From Nesterenkonia sp. PF2B19 (lineage in GTDB: Bacteria; Actinomycetota; Actinomycetes; Actinomycetales; Micrococcaceae): DNA of 64,000 nt. Positions within the stretch are counted from its first letter, which is position 1. Every line of letters starts with the position of its first letter. The position numbers were made by a program, and so were the translations under genes. Below the pieces are notes generated by a model. The model was not told the origin of the DNA. It worked only from the letters and a program-made list of their open reading frames with translations, and searched no databases. Shown piece by piece: positions 40,332-49,751 of the stretch. Location: the NCBI RefSeq assembly GCF_001758425.2, contig NZ_MDSS02000008.1, positions 28,325 to 92,324 on the forward strand. Direction: 5' to 3'.

Positions 40332-40448
40332 GCTGGCCACGATTCAGGAAACACCCAGGGTGAACCCCTTGTGCCATAAAACACACGGCCTCTAGGCTGG
40401 TTGCGCACAGAACATCTCGTTTCTTAATATGCAACGCCTGGAGGATGC
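40332..40448 (+). promoter_or_regulatory. Upstream region of the dimethylglycine oxidase-like gene
   Basis: Contains GTTGCGCA (40400-40407), the inverted copy of the 8-mer before iclR, and a GCAAC half site (40431-40435). A weak promoter candidate is TTGCGC, 17 bases, TTAATA (40424-40429), with the operator-like 8-mer over its -35. This suggests IclR control of the downstream oxidase. Confidence 0.5.
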
Positions 40449-42989
40449 ATGTCGCACCACACTGCTCCGCACGATTCCCGTGTGGTCATCATCGGCCTGG
40501 GAGTGGTCGGCGCCGCCGTCGCCGACGAACTGGTCCTGCGGGGCTGGACGGACGTCACCGTCGTCGAGCAGGGTCCGCTGTTCGAGACCGGCGGCTCAAG
40601 CTCTCACGCCCCAGGTTTCGTGTTCCAGACCTCGCCCAACAAGGCCATGTGTGAGCTGGCCCAGCGCACCTTGGACAAGCTGGACGGCGCGGAGGTCGAC
40701 GGACAGTGGGTGATGAAACGCGTGGGCGGCCTGGAGCTGGCCACCACCGCCGAACGTGTCGAGGAGCTGCACCGCCGGCATGACTTTGCGAAGTCCTGGG
40801 GTGTGCCCGCACAGCTGCTGACCCCCGAGGAGGTCGCCGCCCTGTGGCCCGACATCGACACCTCGACAGTGCTCAGTGCCCTCCACACACCGACCGACGC
40901 CGTGGTCAAGGGTGTTCGCGCCGTCGAGTTCCAGGCACGACGCGCCCAGGCCGGCGGGGCGCGACTGGTCAGCGAGACGCAGGTGACCGGAATCCGTCGC
41001 TCCGGCACCCGCGTCACCGGCGTCGAGACGGTGCCGGTCGGCTCCGACGCCGAACCAGAGGTGATCGAGGCCGACATCGTCATCTCCTGCGCCGGACTCT
41101 GGGGGCCGAAGCTGGCCCGCGAGCTGCTGGGCATGGACATTCCGATGCTCCCGGTCGAGCACGGATTCGGCTTCAGCCAGCCGATCGAATCCCTCGCGGG
41201 GCTCGACGACGCCACCGAGGTCGCCCGGCCGATGATCCGGCACCAGGATCACGGCATGTACCTGCGCGAATGGGGCTCGAGGATCGCGATCGGCGCCTAC
41301 GAGCACCGCCCCCTTCCGGTGGCGGACCATGAGATCGCAAGCCCCGAGCAGATCCTCCGGCACGGCGGGCAGGCCTCCATCCACCCGTTCACGCGACAGG
41401 ACTTCGAGGCCTCATGGGTGGAGGCCCAGCGTCTGCTCCCCGAGCTGCGCGAGACCACGCTGGACGACTCGCTCAGCTTCAACGGCATCTTCTCCTTCAC
41501 CCCCGACGGCGGCCCACTGCTGGGACCGGTGCCCGGGATCGAGGGCCTCTGGATGGCCCAGTCCGTGTGGGTGACCCAGTCCGCCGGCGTCGGCGAGGTG
41601 GTGGCCCAATGGCTCACCACCGGTGATCCCGGCATCGACACCCACGGCCTCGACGTCGCCCGGTTCGACCCGCTTCTGACATCCCAGCGCTGGGCCCGCG
41701 AGCAGGGCGAGGAGTCCTATGACGAGGTCTACGACATCGTCCACCCCCGCGCGACGACTCTGCGTCTGCGGGGTCTGCGCACGTCCCCCTTCTACGAGCG
41801 GCAGCGGGGGCGCGGGGCGTCGTTCAGCTCGGCCAACGGCTGGGAAAGGCCGCTGTGGTACGAGTCCAATGCGACCCTTCCGGACATGCGTCCCGCGGTC
41901 CCCATGCTCGGCGACGCCCCCCTGCCCACCCGCGACCAGTGGTCGGCGCAGTACTGGAGCCCGCTCGTCGCGGTCGAGGCCAGGCGCCTGCGCGAGTCTG
42001 TGGGCCTGGTGGACATGTCCTCTCTTCCCCGCTGGGAGCTCTCCGGCACCGGGGCCACAGAGTTCCTCGACGGCCTGGCCGACGACGGTCTGCTCAGCCG
42101 CCGTGTCGGACGCACGGTGGGAAGCATCGTCTACGCGCTCATCCTGGGCGAACGGGGCGGCATCCTCTCGGACATCACGATCGCCCGCACGGCCGAGGAG
42201 ACCTACCACCTCGGAGTCAACGGCAACCTCGACGCCGCCTGGTTCCAGATGATGATGAGGCAACGCTCCTATGCGCTGCACCTGAGGGACGCCTCCTCCG
42301 GGTCATGCGGGCTGGGGCTCTGGGGACCTCAGGCCCGCGAGGTGCTCCAGGGCCTCGTCGACGAGGACCTCTCCCATGAGGCGTTCCGCTTCTACCGCAG
42401 CCGCGAGCTCCACGTAGCCGGCGTTCCAGTGCTGGCCATGCGCCTGAGCTACGTCGGGGAGCTGGGCTGGGAGCTCTATGCACCGGCCGAGTTCGGCCGC
42501 CACCTGTGGGATGTCCTGATCGGCGCCGGGCGCCGCCATGACATCCTCCCGGTGGGGCGTCGCGCCTTCGAAAGCCTGCGCCTGGAGAAGGGCATGCGCC
42601 TGTGGGGCACCGACATGACCCGCGAGCACACTCCCCACGAGGCCGGCATCGAGTTCGCGGTCCGCGGCGCGGCGGCGGAGAAGCTCACCGCGATCGGCGC
42701 CGACCAGCCCAGCCGCAAGCTGGTGTGCCTGCTGCTGGAGGACCCGTCGAAGGTGCTCATGGGTCATGAGCCCGTCTATGCGGCGGGCGACGACGGCCGA
42801 CCGATCGGCTATGTCACCAGCGCGGACCAGGGGTATGTCACCGGACAGTCGATCGCCTACGCCTGGGTGCCCGCGGAGCACTCTGCCGCGGGCACCGAGG
42901 TCGAGGCGTCCTACTTCGGCCGCCGCCTCAGGGCGCGCGTGGCCGAGGAGCCCCTCTTCGACCCCAGCGCCTCGCGCATGAGGTCTTGA
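40449..42989 (+). CDS. Dimethylglycine oxidase-like FAD/folate enzyme
   Basis: 846 residues: an N-terminal D-amino-acid-oxidase-type FAD domain (VVIIGLGVVGAAVADEL) and a C-terminal GcvT-like THF-binding domain (about 430-840). The motif SSHAPGFVFQ contains His53, aligned by position with the histidine that carries covalent FAD in dimethylglycine oxidases and dehydrogenases. The domain order and length match Arthrobacter dimethylglycine oxidase (about 830 residues), which demethylates dimethylglycine to sarcosine and channels the methylene to THF. ATG 40449 follows CTGGAGG. It fills the step between the Rieske oxygenase and sarcosine oxidase. Confidence 0.88.
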   Translation: MSHHTAPHDSRVVIIGLGVVGAAVADELVLRGWTDVTVVEQGPLFETGGSSSHAPGFVFQTSPNKAMCELAQRTLDKLDGAEVDGQWVMKRVGGLELATTAERVEELHRRHDFAKSWGVPAQLLTPEEVAALWPDIDTSTVLSALHTPTDAVVKGVRAVEFQARRAQAGGARLVSETQVTGIRRSGTRVTGVETVPVGSDAEPEVIEADIVISCAGLWGPKLARELLGMDIPMLPVEHGFGFSQPIESLAGLDDATEVARPMIRHQDHGMYLREWGSRIAIGAYEHRPLPVADHEIASPEQILRHGGQASIHPFTRQDFEASWVEAQRLLPELRETTLDDSLSFNGIFSFTPDGGPLLGPVPGIEGLWMAQSVWVTQSAGVGEVVAQWLTTGDPGIDTHGLDVARFDPLLTSQRWAREQGEESYDEVYDIVHPRATTLRLRGLRTSPFYERQRGRGASFSSANGWERPLWYESNATLPDMRPAVPMLGDAPLPTRDQWSAQYWSPLVAVEARRLRESVGLVDMSSLPRWELSGTGATEFLDGLADDGLLSRRVGRTVGSIVYALILGERGGILSDITIARTAEETYHLGVNGNLDAAWFQMMMRQRSYALHLRDASSGSCGLGLWGPQAREVLQGLVDEDLSHEAFRFYRSRELHVAGVPVLAMRLSYVGELGWELYAPAEFGRHLWDVLIGAGRRHDILPVGRRAFESLRLEKGMRLWGTDMTREHTPHEAGIEFAVRGAAAEKLTAIGADQPSRKLVCLLLEDPSKVLMGHEPVYAAGDDGRPIGYVTSADQGYVTGQSIAYAWVPAEHSAAGTEVEASYFGRRLRARVAEEPLFDPSASRMRS

Positions 42990-43078
42990 ACCCTCTCCCC
43001 TCGGCGGGCCTACCATGGCTCATCCGCCGCCCACACCTGCCACCAACGATGTCACCTGCCTGAAGAGGAGCCCCTGAA

Positions 43079-44173
43079 ATGCCCTATACCGTCAACGCCG
43101 TGGTCGTCACCGCTCAGGACGCGCCGGCCACGGTCGAGCAGATCGTCGTCCCCGATCCGGGCCCCGGGGAGGCCGTGGTCGATGTGCTCACCTGCGGCGT
43201 CTGCCAGACCGACCAGCACTACCAGAAGGGCATGATCGGTCAGAACTACCCCTACCTGCTGGGGCACGAGGCCACCGGCCGCGTCGCCGCCGTCGGCGAG
43301 GGGGTGACGTCGGTCAGCCCCGGGGACACAGTGATCCTGAACTGGCGCGCCGTCTGCGGCGAGTGCCGTGCCTGCCGCCGCGGCAAGCTCCAGTACTGCT
43401 TCAACACCCACAACGCCACGCAGAAGATGACGCTGGCCGACGGCACTCCCCTGGAGCCGGCCCTGGGCATCGGAGCGTTCGCGGAGAAGACGCTGGTCGC
43501 TGCCGGGCAGTGCACCGTCGTCGAGGACACCGAGGACGAGCACAACGCCGCCATAGGACTGCTCGGCTGCGGGGTGATGGCCGGCATCGGGGCGGCCATC
43601 AACACCGGTGAGGTGGCCCGCGGGGAGTCGGTCGCCGTCATCGGCTGCGGAGGCGTGGGAACCGCAGCCATCGCCGGGGCGCGACTGGCCGGAGCCACCA
43701 CCATCATCGCCGTGGACCTCGACCCGCGGAAGCTGGAGCAGGCCCGGCAGCTCGGCGCCACCCACACCGTGGAGGCAGGTGGCACCGATCCGGTGGAAGC
43801 CATCCGTGAGCTCACCGGAGGCCATGGCGCCGACGTCGTCATCGACGCCGTCGCCCGGCCCGAGACCTATACGCAGGCCTTCTACTCACGTGACCTGGCC
43901 GGCCGGGTGGTCCTGGTCGGCGTCCCTGATCCCTCGTGGAGCGTGGAGCTGCCGATGATCGACCTCTTCGGCCGGGGCGGCTCCCTGAAGTCCTCCTGGT
44001 ATGGAGACTGTCTGCCCAGTCGGGACTTCCCCTACCTGGTGGATCTGTACCGCCAGGGGCGCCTGGACCTCGATGCGTTCGTCACCGAGCGGGTCCGCCT
44101 TGACCAGGTCCAGGAGGCCTTCGAGACCATGAACCAGGGCGACGTGCTGCGCAGCGTCGTCGAGATCGGCTGA
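43079..44173 (+). CDS. mscR: S-(hydroxymethyl)mycothiol dehydrogenase (mycothiol-dependent formaldehyde dehydrogenase)
   Basis: Zinc alcohol dehydrogenase family, 364 residues. Catalytic zinc Cys in [12 protein letters not shown] and the following GHEATG His-Glu; structural zinc cysteines in [21 protein letters not shown] loop [19 protein letters not shown]. It oxidises the adduct of formaldehyde with mycothiol. Formaldehyde is expected from the Rieske demethylation and from incomplete channelling in the oxidases, which explains its place here. Ninety bases after the dimethylglycine oxidase-like gene. The subgroup is judged from memory of actinobacterial MscR. Confidence 0.87.
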   Translation: MPYTVNAVVVTAQDAPATVEQIVVPDPGPGEAVVDVLTCGVCQTDQHYQKGMIGQNYPYLLGHEATGRVAAVGEGVTSVSPGDTVILNWRAVCGECRACRRGKLQYCFNTHNATQKMTLADGTPLEPALGIGAFAEKTLVAAGQCTVVEDTEDEHNAAIGLLGCGVMAGIGAAINTGEVARGESVAVIGCGGVGTAAIAGARLAGATTIIAVDLDPRKLEQARQLGATHTVEAGGTDPVEAIRELTGGHGADVVIDAVARPETYTQAFYSRDLAGRVVLVGVPDPSWSVELPMIDLFGRGGSLKSSWYGDCLPSRDFPYLVDLYRQGRLDLDAFVTERVRLDQVQEAFETMNQGDVLRSVVEIG

Positions 44174-44187
44174 GAGGAGCCCACCCG

Positions 44188-44850
44188 ATGGCCACCACGG
44201 CACGCATCGAACACCTGATCACCGCAGGCACCTTCTCCCTGGACGGAGGGACATGGGAGGTGGAGAACAACGTCTACCTCGTCGGTGACGACGACGAGGT
44301 GCTGATCATCGATCCTGCCCATGACGCCGAGGCTGTGGCGGAGCAGGTCGGAGACCGCCAGGTCCTGGGCATCCTGCTCACCCACGGCCATGACGACCAC
44401 ATCCGTGAGGTCTTCGACGTCCAGCGCAAGGTCGGCGGACGTATCCACCTGAATCCGGCCGACCACGTCCTGTGGGAGCAGGTCCATGCCCATGCCCGTC
44501 CTGATGTGGAGATCTCCGACGGCGATGTCTTCACCGTCTCCGACACTCGCCTGACAGCAGTCCACACGCCCGGCCACTCGCCCGGCTCCACCTGCTTCTA
44601 TGCGGAGGACCTCCCCCACACCGACGGGTCCCGCGGGTCGGTGCTCTTCGCCGGCGACACGCTCTTCCAGGGCGGTCCCGGGGCCACCGGTCGGTCCCAC
44701 AGCAGCTTCGAGACGATCATCGAGTCGATCAGCGACCGGATCTTCGCGGAGCTGCCGGAGCAGACGCAGGTGCTCCCCGGACACGGCGAGTCCACCCGCA
44801 TCGACAAGGAGAAGCCCTTCCTCCAGGAGTGGGTCGACCGCGGATACTGA
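44188..44850 (+). CDS. MBL-fold hydrolase next to mscR
   Basis: 220-residue metallo-beta-lactamase-fold protein. The zinc motif HxHxDH is LTHGHDDHIREV, with later ligands in HTPGHSPGSTCFY, LFAGDTLF and LPGHGEST. MscR genes in actinobacteria are commonly followed by such a gene, and a role in hydrolysing S-formylmycothiol to formate has been suggested; this is inference from context and fold (glyoxalase II-like). Fourteen bases after mscR with GAGAGGAGCC before the ATG. Confidence 0.85.
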   Translation: MATTARIEHLITAGTFSLDGGTWEVENNVYLVGDDDEVLIIDPAHDAEAVAEQVGDRQVLGILLTHGHDDHIREVFDVQRKVGGRIHLNPADHVLWEQVHAHARPDVEISDGDVFTVSDTRLTAVHTPGHSPGSTCFYAEDLPHTDGSRGSVLFAGDTLFQGGPGATGRSHSSFETIIESISDRIFAELPEQTQVLPGHGESTRIDKEKPFLQEWVDRGY

Positions 44851-44862
44851 CAGCCACCCTCA

Positions 44863-44924
44863 CACAGAGACGTCCCCTGCGGGCAGCGCGTGAACGGCTG
44901 GCCCGGCAGGGGACCGTCTCTGTG
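44863..44924. terminator. Terminator between convergent MBL and APC permease genes
   Basis: About 18 base pairs of stem with one bulged base (44863-44880 with 44906-44924) and a 25-base loop that may itself pair. Lies between convergent genes, so it can stop both. Confidence 0.75.
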
Positions 44925-44934
44925 CGGGGCGGCA

Positions 44935-46311
44935 CTAGCTGCTGGGGACGACCGAGTCCTCCACCTCCTGCAGGTCCATCGTGGGCGCCGGCCGGCGTAG
45001 GCCCCGTGTGATCACCAGCAACCAGACCAGGCCGACGCCGACCCATCCGAGACCGACCATGAAGGCGTCCGGGGACAGCGAGGTCCACAGCCACAGGCAC
45101 AGCGTCACGCCGATCGCAGGCAGGACCACGAACCGGATGAGGTCACCGCCGTGGCGGCGCCCCCTGTCGACCGCGTGGTACTTGATCACGGAGAGGTTGA
45201 CGAAGGTGAAGGCGATGAGCGCTCCGAAGCTGATCATGGCGGCGGCCAGCTCCAACGGCAGCACGAGAGCCAGCAGTGAGACGGCCCCGACGGCCAGCGC
45301 CGCCAGGTACGGCGTGCGGAACTTCGGGTGCAGCACGGCAAAGATTCGGCCGGGCATCGCGCCATCGCGGCCCATCGTGTAGAGGATGCGGGTCACGGAG
45401 ACATGGGAGGCCGTCGCGGAGGCCGCCCCGCCGGAGATGAACGCGGCGGTGAAGAACGCCACCAGGAACGCCCCGCCGGCGCGCGCCATCACATCGGTGG
45501 CCGCGGTGTCCACGGAGCTGTAGGCCGTCCAGTCGGGGAAGACCAGGTGCCCCAGCCAGGAGAGGAAGATGAAGATCAGACCGGCGCTGAACGTGCAGAT
45601 CAGGATGGCGCGCGGGATGGTGCGGGTGGGGTCTTTGGTCTCCTCGGACAGCGTGGAGACCGCATCGAACCCGAGGAACGAGAGGCACAGCACCGCGGCG
45701 CCGGCGATGAGCGCGGCGAACTGGAACTCCTCGTTGGCGAAGGGCGCCAGCGGGTCGATGGGCGCGTCCTGGGCGGTGAGGGTCACGACGCTCATGATCA
45801 CGAAGACCACGATGAACACCACCTGGATCCCCACGAGCATGCTGTTGAAGCCGGCGGCCACCTTGATGCCGAGCACGTTCATCGCCGTGACGATCACGAT
45901 GGTGGCCACGATGATCAGCCAGGCCGGCAGTGCGGGGATCGCCGCGTTGAGGTAGAGCCCGATGATCATGAAGTTGATCATCGGCAGGAAGAGGTAGTCG
46001 AGCAGCAGCGACCAGCCCACGAGGAATCCGAGGTTGGGCCCGAAGGAGCGCTGGGTGTAGGTGTAGGCCGATCCCGCCACCGGCAGCGCCTTCACCATCC
46101 GGGCGTAGCTGAGTGCGGTGACCAGCATGGCGGTCAAGGTGATGATGTAGGCCAGTGCGAGGTGCCCGGAGGTGATGGTGCTGACGATGCCGTAGGTGGT
46201 GAAGACCGTCAGCGGCACCATGTAGGCCAGACCGAACAGGACGGCGTAAGGCAGTCCGAGACTGCGTCTCAGCGCGGGACTCTCGCTGACCGTCGAAGAT
46301 GCTGTGCTCAT
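44935..46311 (-). CDS. APC-superfamily amino acid/amine permease
   Basis: 458 residues with about 12 membrane helices. The N-terminal helix shows LGLPYAVLFGLAYMVPLTVFTTYG, followed by the family segment VAGSAYTYTQRSFGPNLGF and the FLGFDAVSTLSEETKDPTRTIPRAI loop characteristic of APC transporters. The substrate is unknown. The gene follows the amidohydrolase by a four-base overlap, so the permease probably imports the amidohydrolase substrate. The glycine betaine cluster lies next to it but is convergent. Confidence 0.9.
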   Translation of the reverse strand: MSTASSTVSESPALRRSLGLPYAVLFGLAYMVPLTVFTTYGIVSTITSGHLALAYIITLTAMLVTALSYARMVKALPVAGSAYTYTQRSFGPNLGFLVGWSLLLDYLFLPMINFMIIGLYLNAAIPALPAWLIIVATIVIVTAMNVLGIKVAAGFNSMLVGIQVVFIVVFVIMSVVTLTAQDAPIDPLAPFANEEFQFAALIAGAAVLCLSFLGFDAVSTLSEETKDPTRTIPRAILICTFSAGLIFIFLSWLGHLVFPDWTAYSSVDTAATDVMARAGGAFLVAFFTAAFISGGAASATASHVSVTRILYTMGRDGAMPGRIFAVLHPKFRTPYLAALAVGAVSLLALVLPLELAAAMISFGALIAFTFVNLSVIKYHAVDRGRRHGGDLIRFVVLPAIGVTLCLWLWTSLSPDAFMVGLGWVGVGLVWLLVITRGLRRPAPTMDLQEVEDSVVPSS

Positions 46312-47939
46312 GATGTGACCTCCTGGGTCTGGTGGATGATCTCCCCTGCCACAGTGGTCAGGAGCACCGGGGTGGCGATGAGTTCGTCGGGGTCGGTCTC
46401 GACCGGGTCGGCGACCCAGAGCGCGAGGTCCGCCTGAGACCCGGGGGTGATCGTGCCGAGGTCATCGCGTCCGAGGGCTTCGGCGGCCCACCAGGTGTAC
46501 CCCAGCAGCGCCTCGACACCGGTGAGCCGCTGAGCAGGCTCGAAGACCTGACTCTCGGGGTGGCCGGGACGGCGACGGAGGCGCGCCCAGGCAAGTCCGA
46601 GGCGGGCGTCGCTCTCGGCCACCGGCCAGTCGGAGCCCAGCGCGATCCGCCCGCCGGCGGTGAGGACGTCTTTGACCCGCCAGGCACGGGATGCTCGTTC
46701 CTCCCCCAGCCGGGCCGCCCACGGGTCTGTGCCCTGCGCCTCCCGCCACTGCATGTGCAGCGGCTGCATGGAGGCCACGACGTCGGCCTCCACAAGGGAA
46801 TCGACGTCATGGTCCGTCATCGTCTCCAGGTGCTCGATCCGATGCGGTGCCCCGGAGCCGGCTGACGGGTCGAGTCGGGAGTAGACCTCGGTGACGTGGG
46901 CGACGCCGGCATCGCCGCAGGAGTGCGTGGCCAGCTGGAATCCGGCCCGGTGGTAGGCCTCGGCGACCTCGGCGTAGCGGTCGACGCTGGGCCAGAACGG
47001 CTCGGCGGACTCCCCGTGGGTGTCGGGCTGGTGGAGCCAGGCGGTGCCGCCGTCGATGACCCCGTCGATGAACATCTTGATCATGCTCACGCGGAAGCGG
47101 CGGCCGGAGCTGCTCAGCAGCGCGATCCGCTGCGCGACGGCGGAGTCATCGTCACCGGGGTGATGCCACAGAGCGACCTGCAGGCGGACGGGCAGGCCAC
47201 CGGGAAGCTCCTCCAACGCCTGCAACGTGGTCAGGGTCTTCCGATCGCCGTCCATGATGGTGGCGCCGGTGACCCCGCTGGCCGCCATCTCCAGCAGCTT
47301 GGTCTGGACCGTGCCGGCCAGCTCCTCAGCTGGCCCCTGGGGCACCGCGTCGAAGACGAGAGAGTACGCCGGAATCTCCCGGAGTTCACCGGTGGGCGTA
47401 CCGTCCTCGTCCACCACGACCTCGCTGGCGTCGGCGAACGTCTCGGTTCCGTCGACGCCGGAACGTTCCATCGCCACGCTGTTGGCCAGTCCGGTGTGCA
47501 TGTCGAAGAAGCGCACGGCCAACGGGCGCCCGCCGGTGACGCCGTCGAAGTGATCCCCGCGGATGCCTGCTGTCTCGAAGGCCTTGTAGTCGAGATTCCA
47601 GCCGAGGATCCACTCTCCGGCCCCGAGCCGGGAAGCCTCCTCGGCGATGGCCGCCCGAACGGACTCCAGATCCACCATGCCCCCGAAGTCGATGCCGACC
47701 GTCGCGGAGCACCCCAGGACGGGATGGCAGTGGGAGTCGATGAGGCCGGGAGTCAGCGTCGCCCCGGCCGCATCGACGATCCGGGTCTCGTCACGGGCGT
47801 GCGAGAGGATCTCCGCATCGCCTCCCACGGCGTGGATCATGCCGCCGGCCACGGCGACGGCGGTGTCGGTGACGATCGCCGCATCGCTGGCCGCCGTCAT
47901 CGTGCGGATGCGGGCGTTGTGGATGATCAGCTCGACCAT
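46308..47939 (-). CDS. YtcJ-like amidohydrolase
   Basis: 543 residues of the amidohydrolase superfamily (amidohydrolase_3). N-terminal beta-sandwich (ELIIHNARIRTMTAASDAAI), HxH metal motif in GLIDSHCHPVLGCS, further metal ligands in ATHSCGDAGVAHV and HRIEHLETMT, and the C-terminal Asp in ALGSDWPVAESD. Family members hydrolyse amides such as formamides and imides; the substrate cannot be read from the sequence. First gene of the two-gene unit with the permease; ATG 47939. Confidence 0.88.
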   Translation of the reverse strand: MVELIIHNARIRTMTAASDAAIVTDTAVAVAGGMIHAVGGDAEILSHARDETRIVDAAGATLTPGLIDSHCHPVLGCSATVGIDFGGMVDLESVRAAIAEEASRLGAGEWILGWNLDYKAFETAGIRGDHFDGVTGGRPLAVRFFDMHTGLANSVAMERSGVDGTETFADASEVVVDEDGTPTGELREIPAYSLVFDAVPQGPAEELAGTVQTKLLEMAASGVTGATIMDGDRKTLTTLQALEELPGGLPVRLQVALWHHPGDDDSAVAQRIALLSSSGRRFRVSMIKMFIDGVIDGGTAWLHQPDTHGESAEPFWPSVDRYAEVAEAYHRAGFQLATHSCGDAGVAHVTEVYSRLDPSAGSGAPHRIEHLETMTDHDVDSLVEADVVASMQPLHMQWREAQGTDPWAARLGEERASRAWRVKDVLTAGGRIALGSDWPVAESDARLGLAWARLRRRPGHPESQVFEPAQRLTGVEALLGYTWWAAEALGRDDLGTITPGSQADLALWVADPVETDPDELIATPVLLTTVAGEIIHQTQEVTS

Positions 47940-47983
47940 ACGGGGCGCTGCCTTCCTGAGAACGGGGGCACTCCCCGATAAAT

Positions 47984-48011
47984 GAACTACATTCGTTATC
48001 TGTTGTAGCTC
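47984..48011 (-). promoter_or_regulatory. Inverted repeat upstream of the amidohydrolase gene
   Basis: GAACTACA (47984-47991) and TGTAGCTC (48004-48011) are arms matching at 7 of 8 positions with a 12-base spacer, about 45 bases before the start codon. It looks like a repressor site (TetR or GntR size). No regulator gene adjoins it. Confidence 0.45.
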
Positions 48012-48074
48012 ACGTCACACTCCGCCGTCAAGGGGCACCCGGGAGCGGCAGCCCGCGATGGACCCCGGATACGA

Positions 48075-48114
48075 CGAAGCCCCGGACCACTGTGACCAGT
48101 GATCCGGGGCTTCG
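48075..48114 (-). terminator. Terminator after tRNA-Arg
   Basis: Long hairpin: CGAAGCCCCGGA...TCCGGGGCTTCG, about 17 base pairs with one mismatch and a short loop, eight bases beyond the tRNA 3' end on the minus strand. Confidence 0.8.
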
Positions 48115-48122
48115 GCGATGGG

Positions 48123-48195
48123 TGCCCCCTGCAGGATTCGAACCTGCGGCCTTCTGCTCCGGAGGCAGACGCTCTATCCCCTGAGCTAAGGAGGC
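48123..48195 (-). tRNA. tRNA-Arg (anticodon CCG)
   Basis: The minus strand folds as a complete cloverleaf: acceptor GCCTCCT paired with AGGGGGC (one G-U), D arm AGCTCAGGGGATAGAGC, anticodon stem GTCTGC with loop CTCCGGA (anticodon CCG), and T arm with GGTTCGAATCC. The discriminator is A and CCA is not fully encoded (ACCC). It reads the CGG codon. Followed by a strong terminator. Confidence 0.96.
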
Positions 48196-48246
48196 GCGGG
48201 CCAGGTCAGCCGGGCTGACGTTCTGACCCAGTTAGATTACCAGCCC

Positions 48247-48585
48247 TCAGCCGGTGACTGAAATCTGGTAGCTCCACAGCTCCGAGGACATGCCGACCGG
48301 GGGTCGCTTCTGCTCCCCCTGGTCACCGGAGTCCCGATCTCCTGAGCCGCCCTGACCGTGCGAACGCTGGAAATGCTCGGAGTTCCGCCAGTTGTCGAAA
48401 TCCTCCTCCGATGCCCAGCGGGTGACGACGAGCCAGACCGTGCGGCCATCGGTGGGCTGCAAGAGCTCGAACCCTTCGAAGCCCGGAGTGCCCTCCATGG
48501 AGCCATGCCGTGCGGCGAAGCGGGCTCCCAGCTCATCGCCGGAGTCCTCAGGAACGGTGATCGCATTGATCTTGATGACGCTCAT
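48247..48585 (-). CDS. Antibiotic biosynthesis monooxygenase (ABM) domain protein
   Basis: 112 residues with the dimeric ferredoxin-like ABM fold: IKINAITVPEDSGDELGARFAARHG, TPGFEGFELLQPTDGRTVWLVVTRW split over strands, and FDNWRNSEHFQRSHG. The family includes MhuD/IsdG heme-degrading enzymes, and this subgroup is often annotated as heme-degrading, but I cannot confirm the heme ligands. A charged Gly/Asp loop precedes the last strand ELWSYQISV. It lies between tRNA-Arg and the radical SAM gene. Confidence 0.8.
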   Translation of the reverse strand: MSVIKINAITVPEDSGDELGARFAARHGSMEGTPGFEGFELLQPTDGRTVWLVVTRWASEEDFDNWRNSEHFQRSHGQGGSGDRDSGDQGEQKRPPVGMSSELWSYQISVTG

Positions 48586-48654
48586 GGATTCATTGTGACA
48601 CCCCCGGGCTGAGGCCGCGCGGAGATGTCAGCCAGAACTCGCCTGCCCCGGCAG

Positions 48655-49685
48655 TCAGAACAGCGCCGACTGCCGGGGGCCGAGATCCGCGGCCGGCAGC
48701 TCCGGCGACACGCGCTCCCGCCACATGGGTCCCGGCGACGGTCGACACCGTGTCTGCGCCGCGCCTCCTTCGCCCGCGCCGCAAGCCACGTTCTGTACTC
48801 GGAGGAGGCATAGGAGCCTCCCCGGTAGATCCGTCGATACCGCCGCACCAGGCGGGGATGCTCCCGAGCGAGCCAGTCCAGGAACCACTCCCGCGCCCCC
48901 GGCCTGAGATGCAGCGCTCCGGTGGTCACATCAGCCGCACCCGCCTCGGCCAGCTCGGCATGCAGCGCATCCAGATGCTCCTCGGAGTCGGTGAGCCACG
49001 GCAGGATCGGCATCGCCAGCACCGTGCATTCCAGTCCGGCATCGACCACGGAGCGGATCAGGCTCAGCCGGGCGCGCGGGTCCGGGGTGCCCGGTTCGAC
49101 GCGCTGCTGCAGGTCCCGATCCACCATCGCCAGCGAAACCGCCACGGAGACCGGCACCTGCTGCGCAGCCTCGCGCAGCAGCGGCAGGTCCCGCTTCAGC
49201 AGGGGGCCCTTGGTCAGAATGGAGAACGGAGTCCCAGACTCGGCCAGCGCCGCGATGATGTCAGGCATGAGCCGATACCGGCCCTCCGCGCGCATATAGG
49301 GATCCGAATTGGTTCCCAGCGCGACGTGCTCCCTACCCCAGCTGGGCTTGGACAGCTCAGCTCGCAGGACATCCGCGATGTTCGTCTTCACCACGATCTG
49401 GGTGTCGAAGTCCCGGCCGGAGTCGAAGTCCAAGTACTCATGGGTCTTCCGCGCGAAGCAGTAGACGCATCGATGGAGACACCCCCGGGTGGGGTTGATG
49501 GTCCAGGTGAAGGGCATGTTCGAACCTGCCGGCACGCGGTTGAGCGCCGACCGACAGGCGATCTCATGAAACGTGACACCGTCGAAGTCTGGGGTGCGCA
49601 CCGTGCGCACCAGGCCTTTGAGCGGCAGCAGCGCCCCGCCGTCGTCGCCGTCGATCCTCTGACCCTGCCATCGCATACCTGCCAT
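48655..49685 (-). CDS. Radical SAM protein (Rv2578c-like), probable 1-base deletion near the C-terminus
   Basis: Radical SAM enzyme of unknown reaction. The cluster motif CxxxCxxC is CLHRCVYC in NPTRGCLHRCVYCFARKTH, followed by LGTNSDPYMRAEGRY and LTKGPLLKRDLPLL. The first frame continues to EARRRHGVD and then becomes an Arg/Cys-rich tail ending at 48582. If one base is added near 48735-48745, the chain ends SPELPAADLGPRQSALF at 48655. Rv2578c-family proteins usually end in a similar short hydrophobic tail, and the repaired length (about 343) matches the family (about 340 from memory). ATG 49685 (MAGMRWQGQRI) is chosen. Confidence 0.82.
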
Positions 49686-49751
49686 TCGAACACAGTTTCG
49701 AATGAAAGTCGAGAGACTCCGACCTCGGCGAGGCACCTCTGGGCCTGCCGT

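Noticed and set aside
48582..48760. Arg/Cys-rich C-terminal tail of the radical SAM protein as a novel domain
   Set aside because: The tail reads as a shifted frame; a one-base correction gives a normal family-like end and length.
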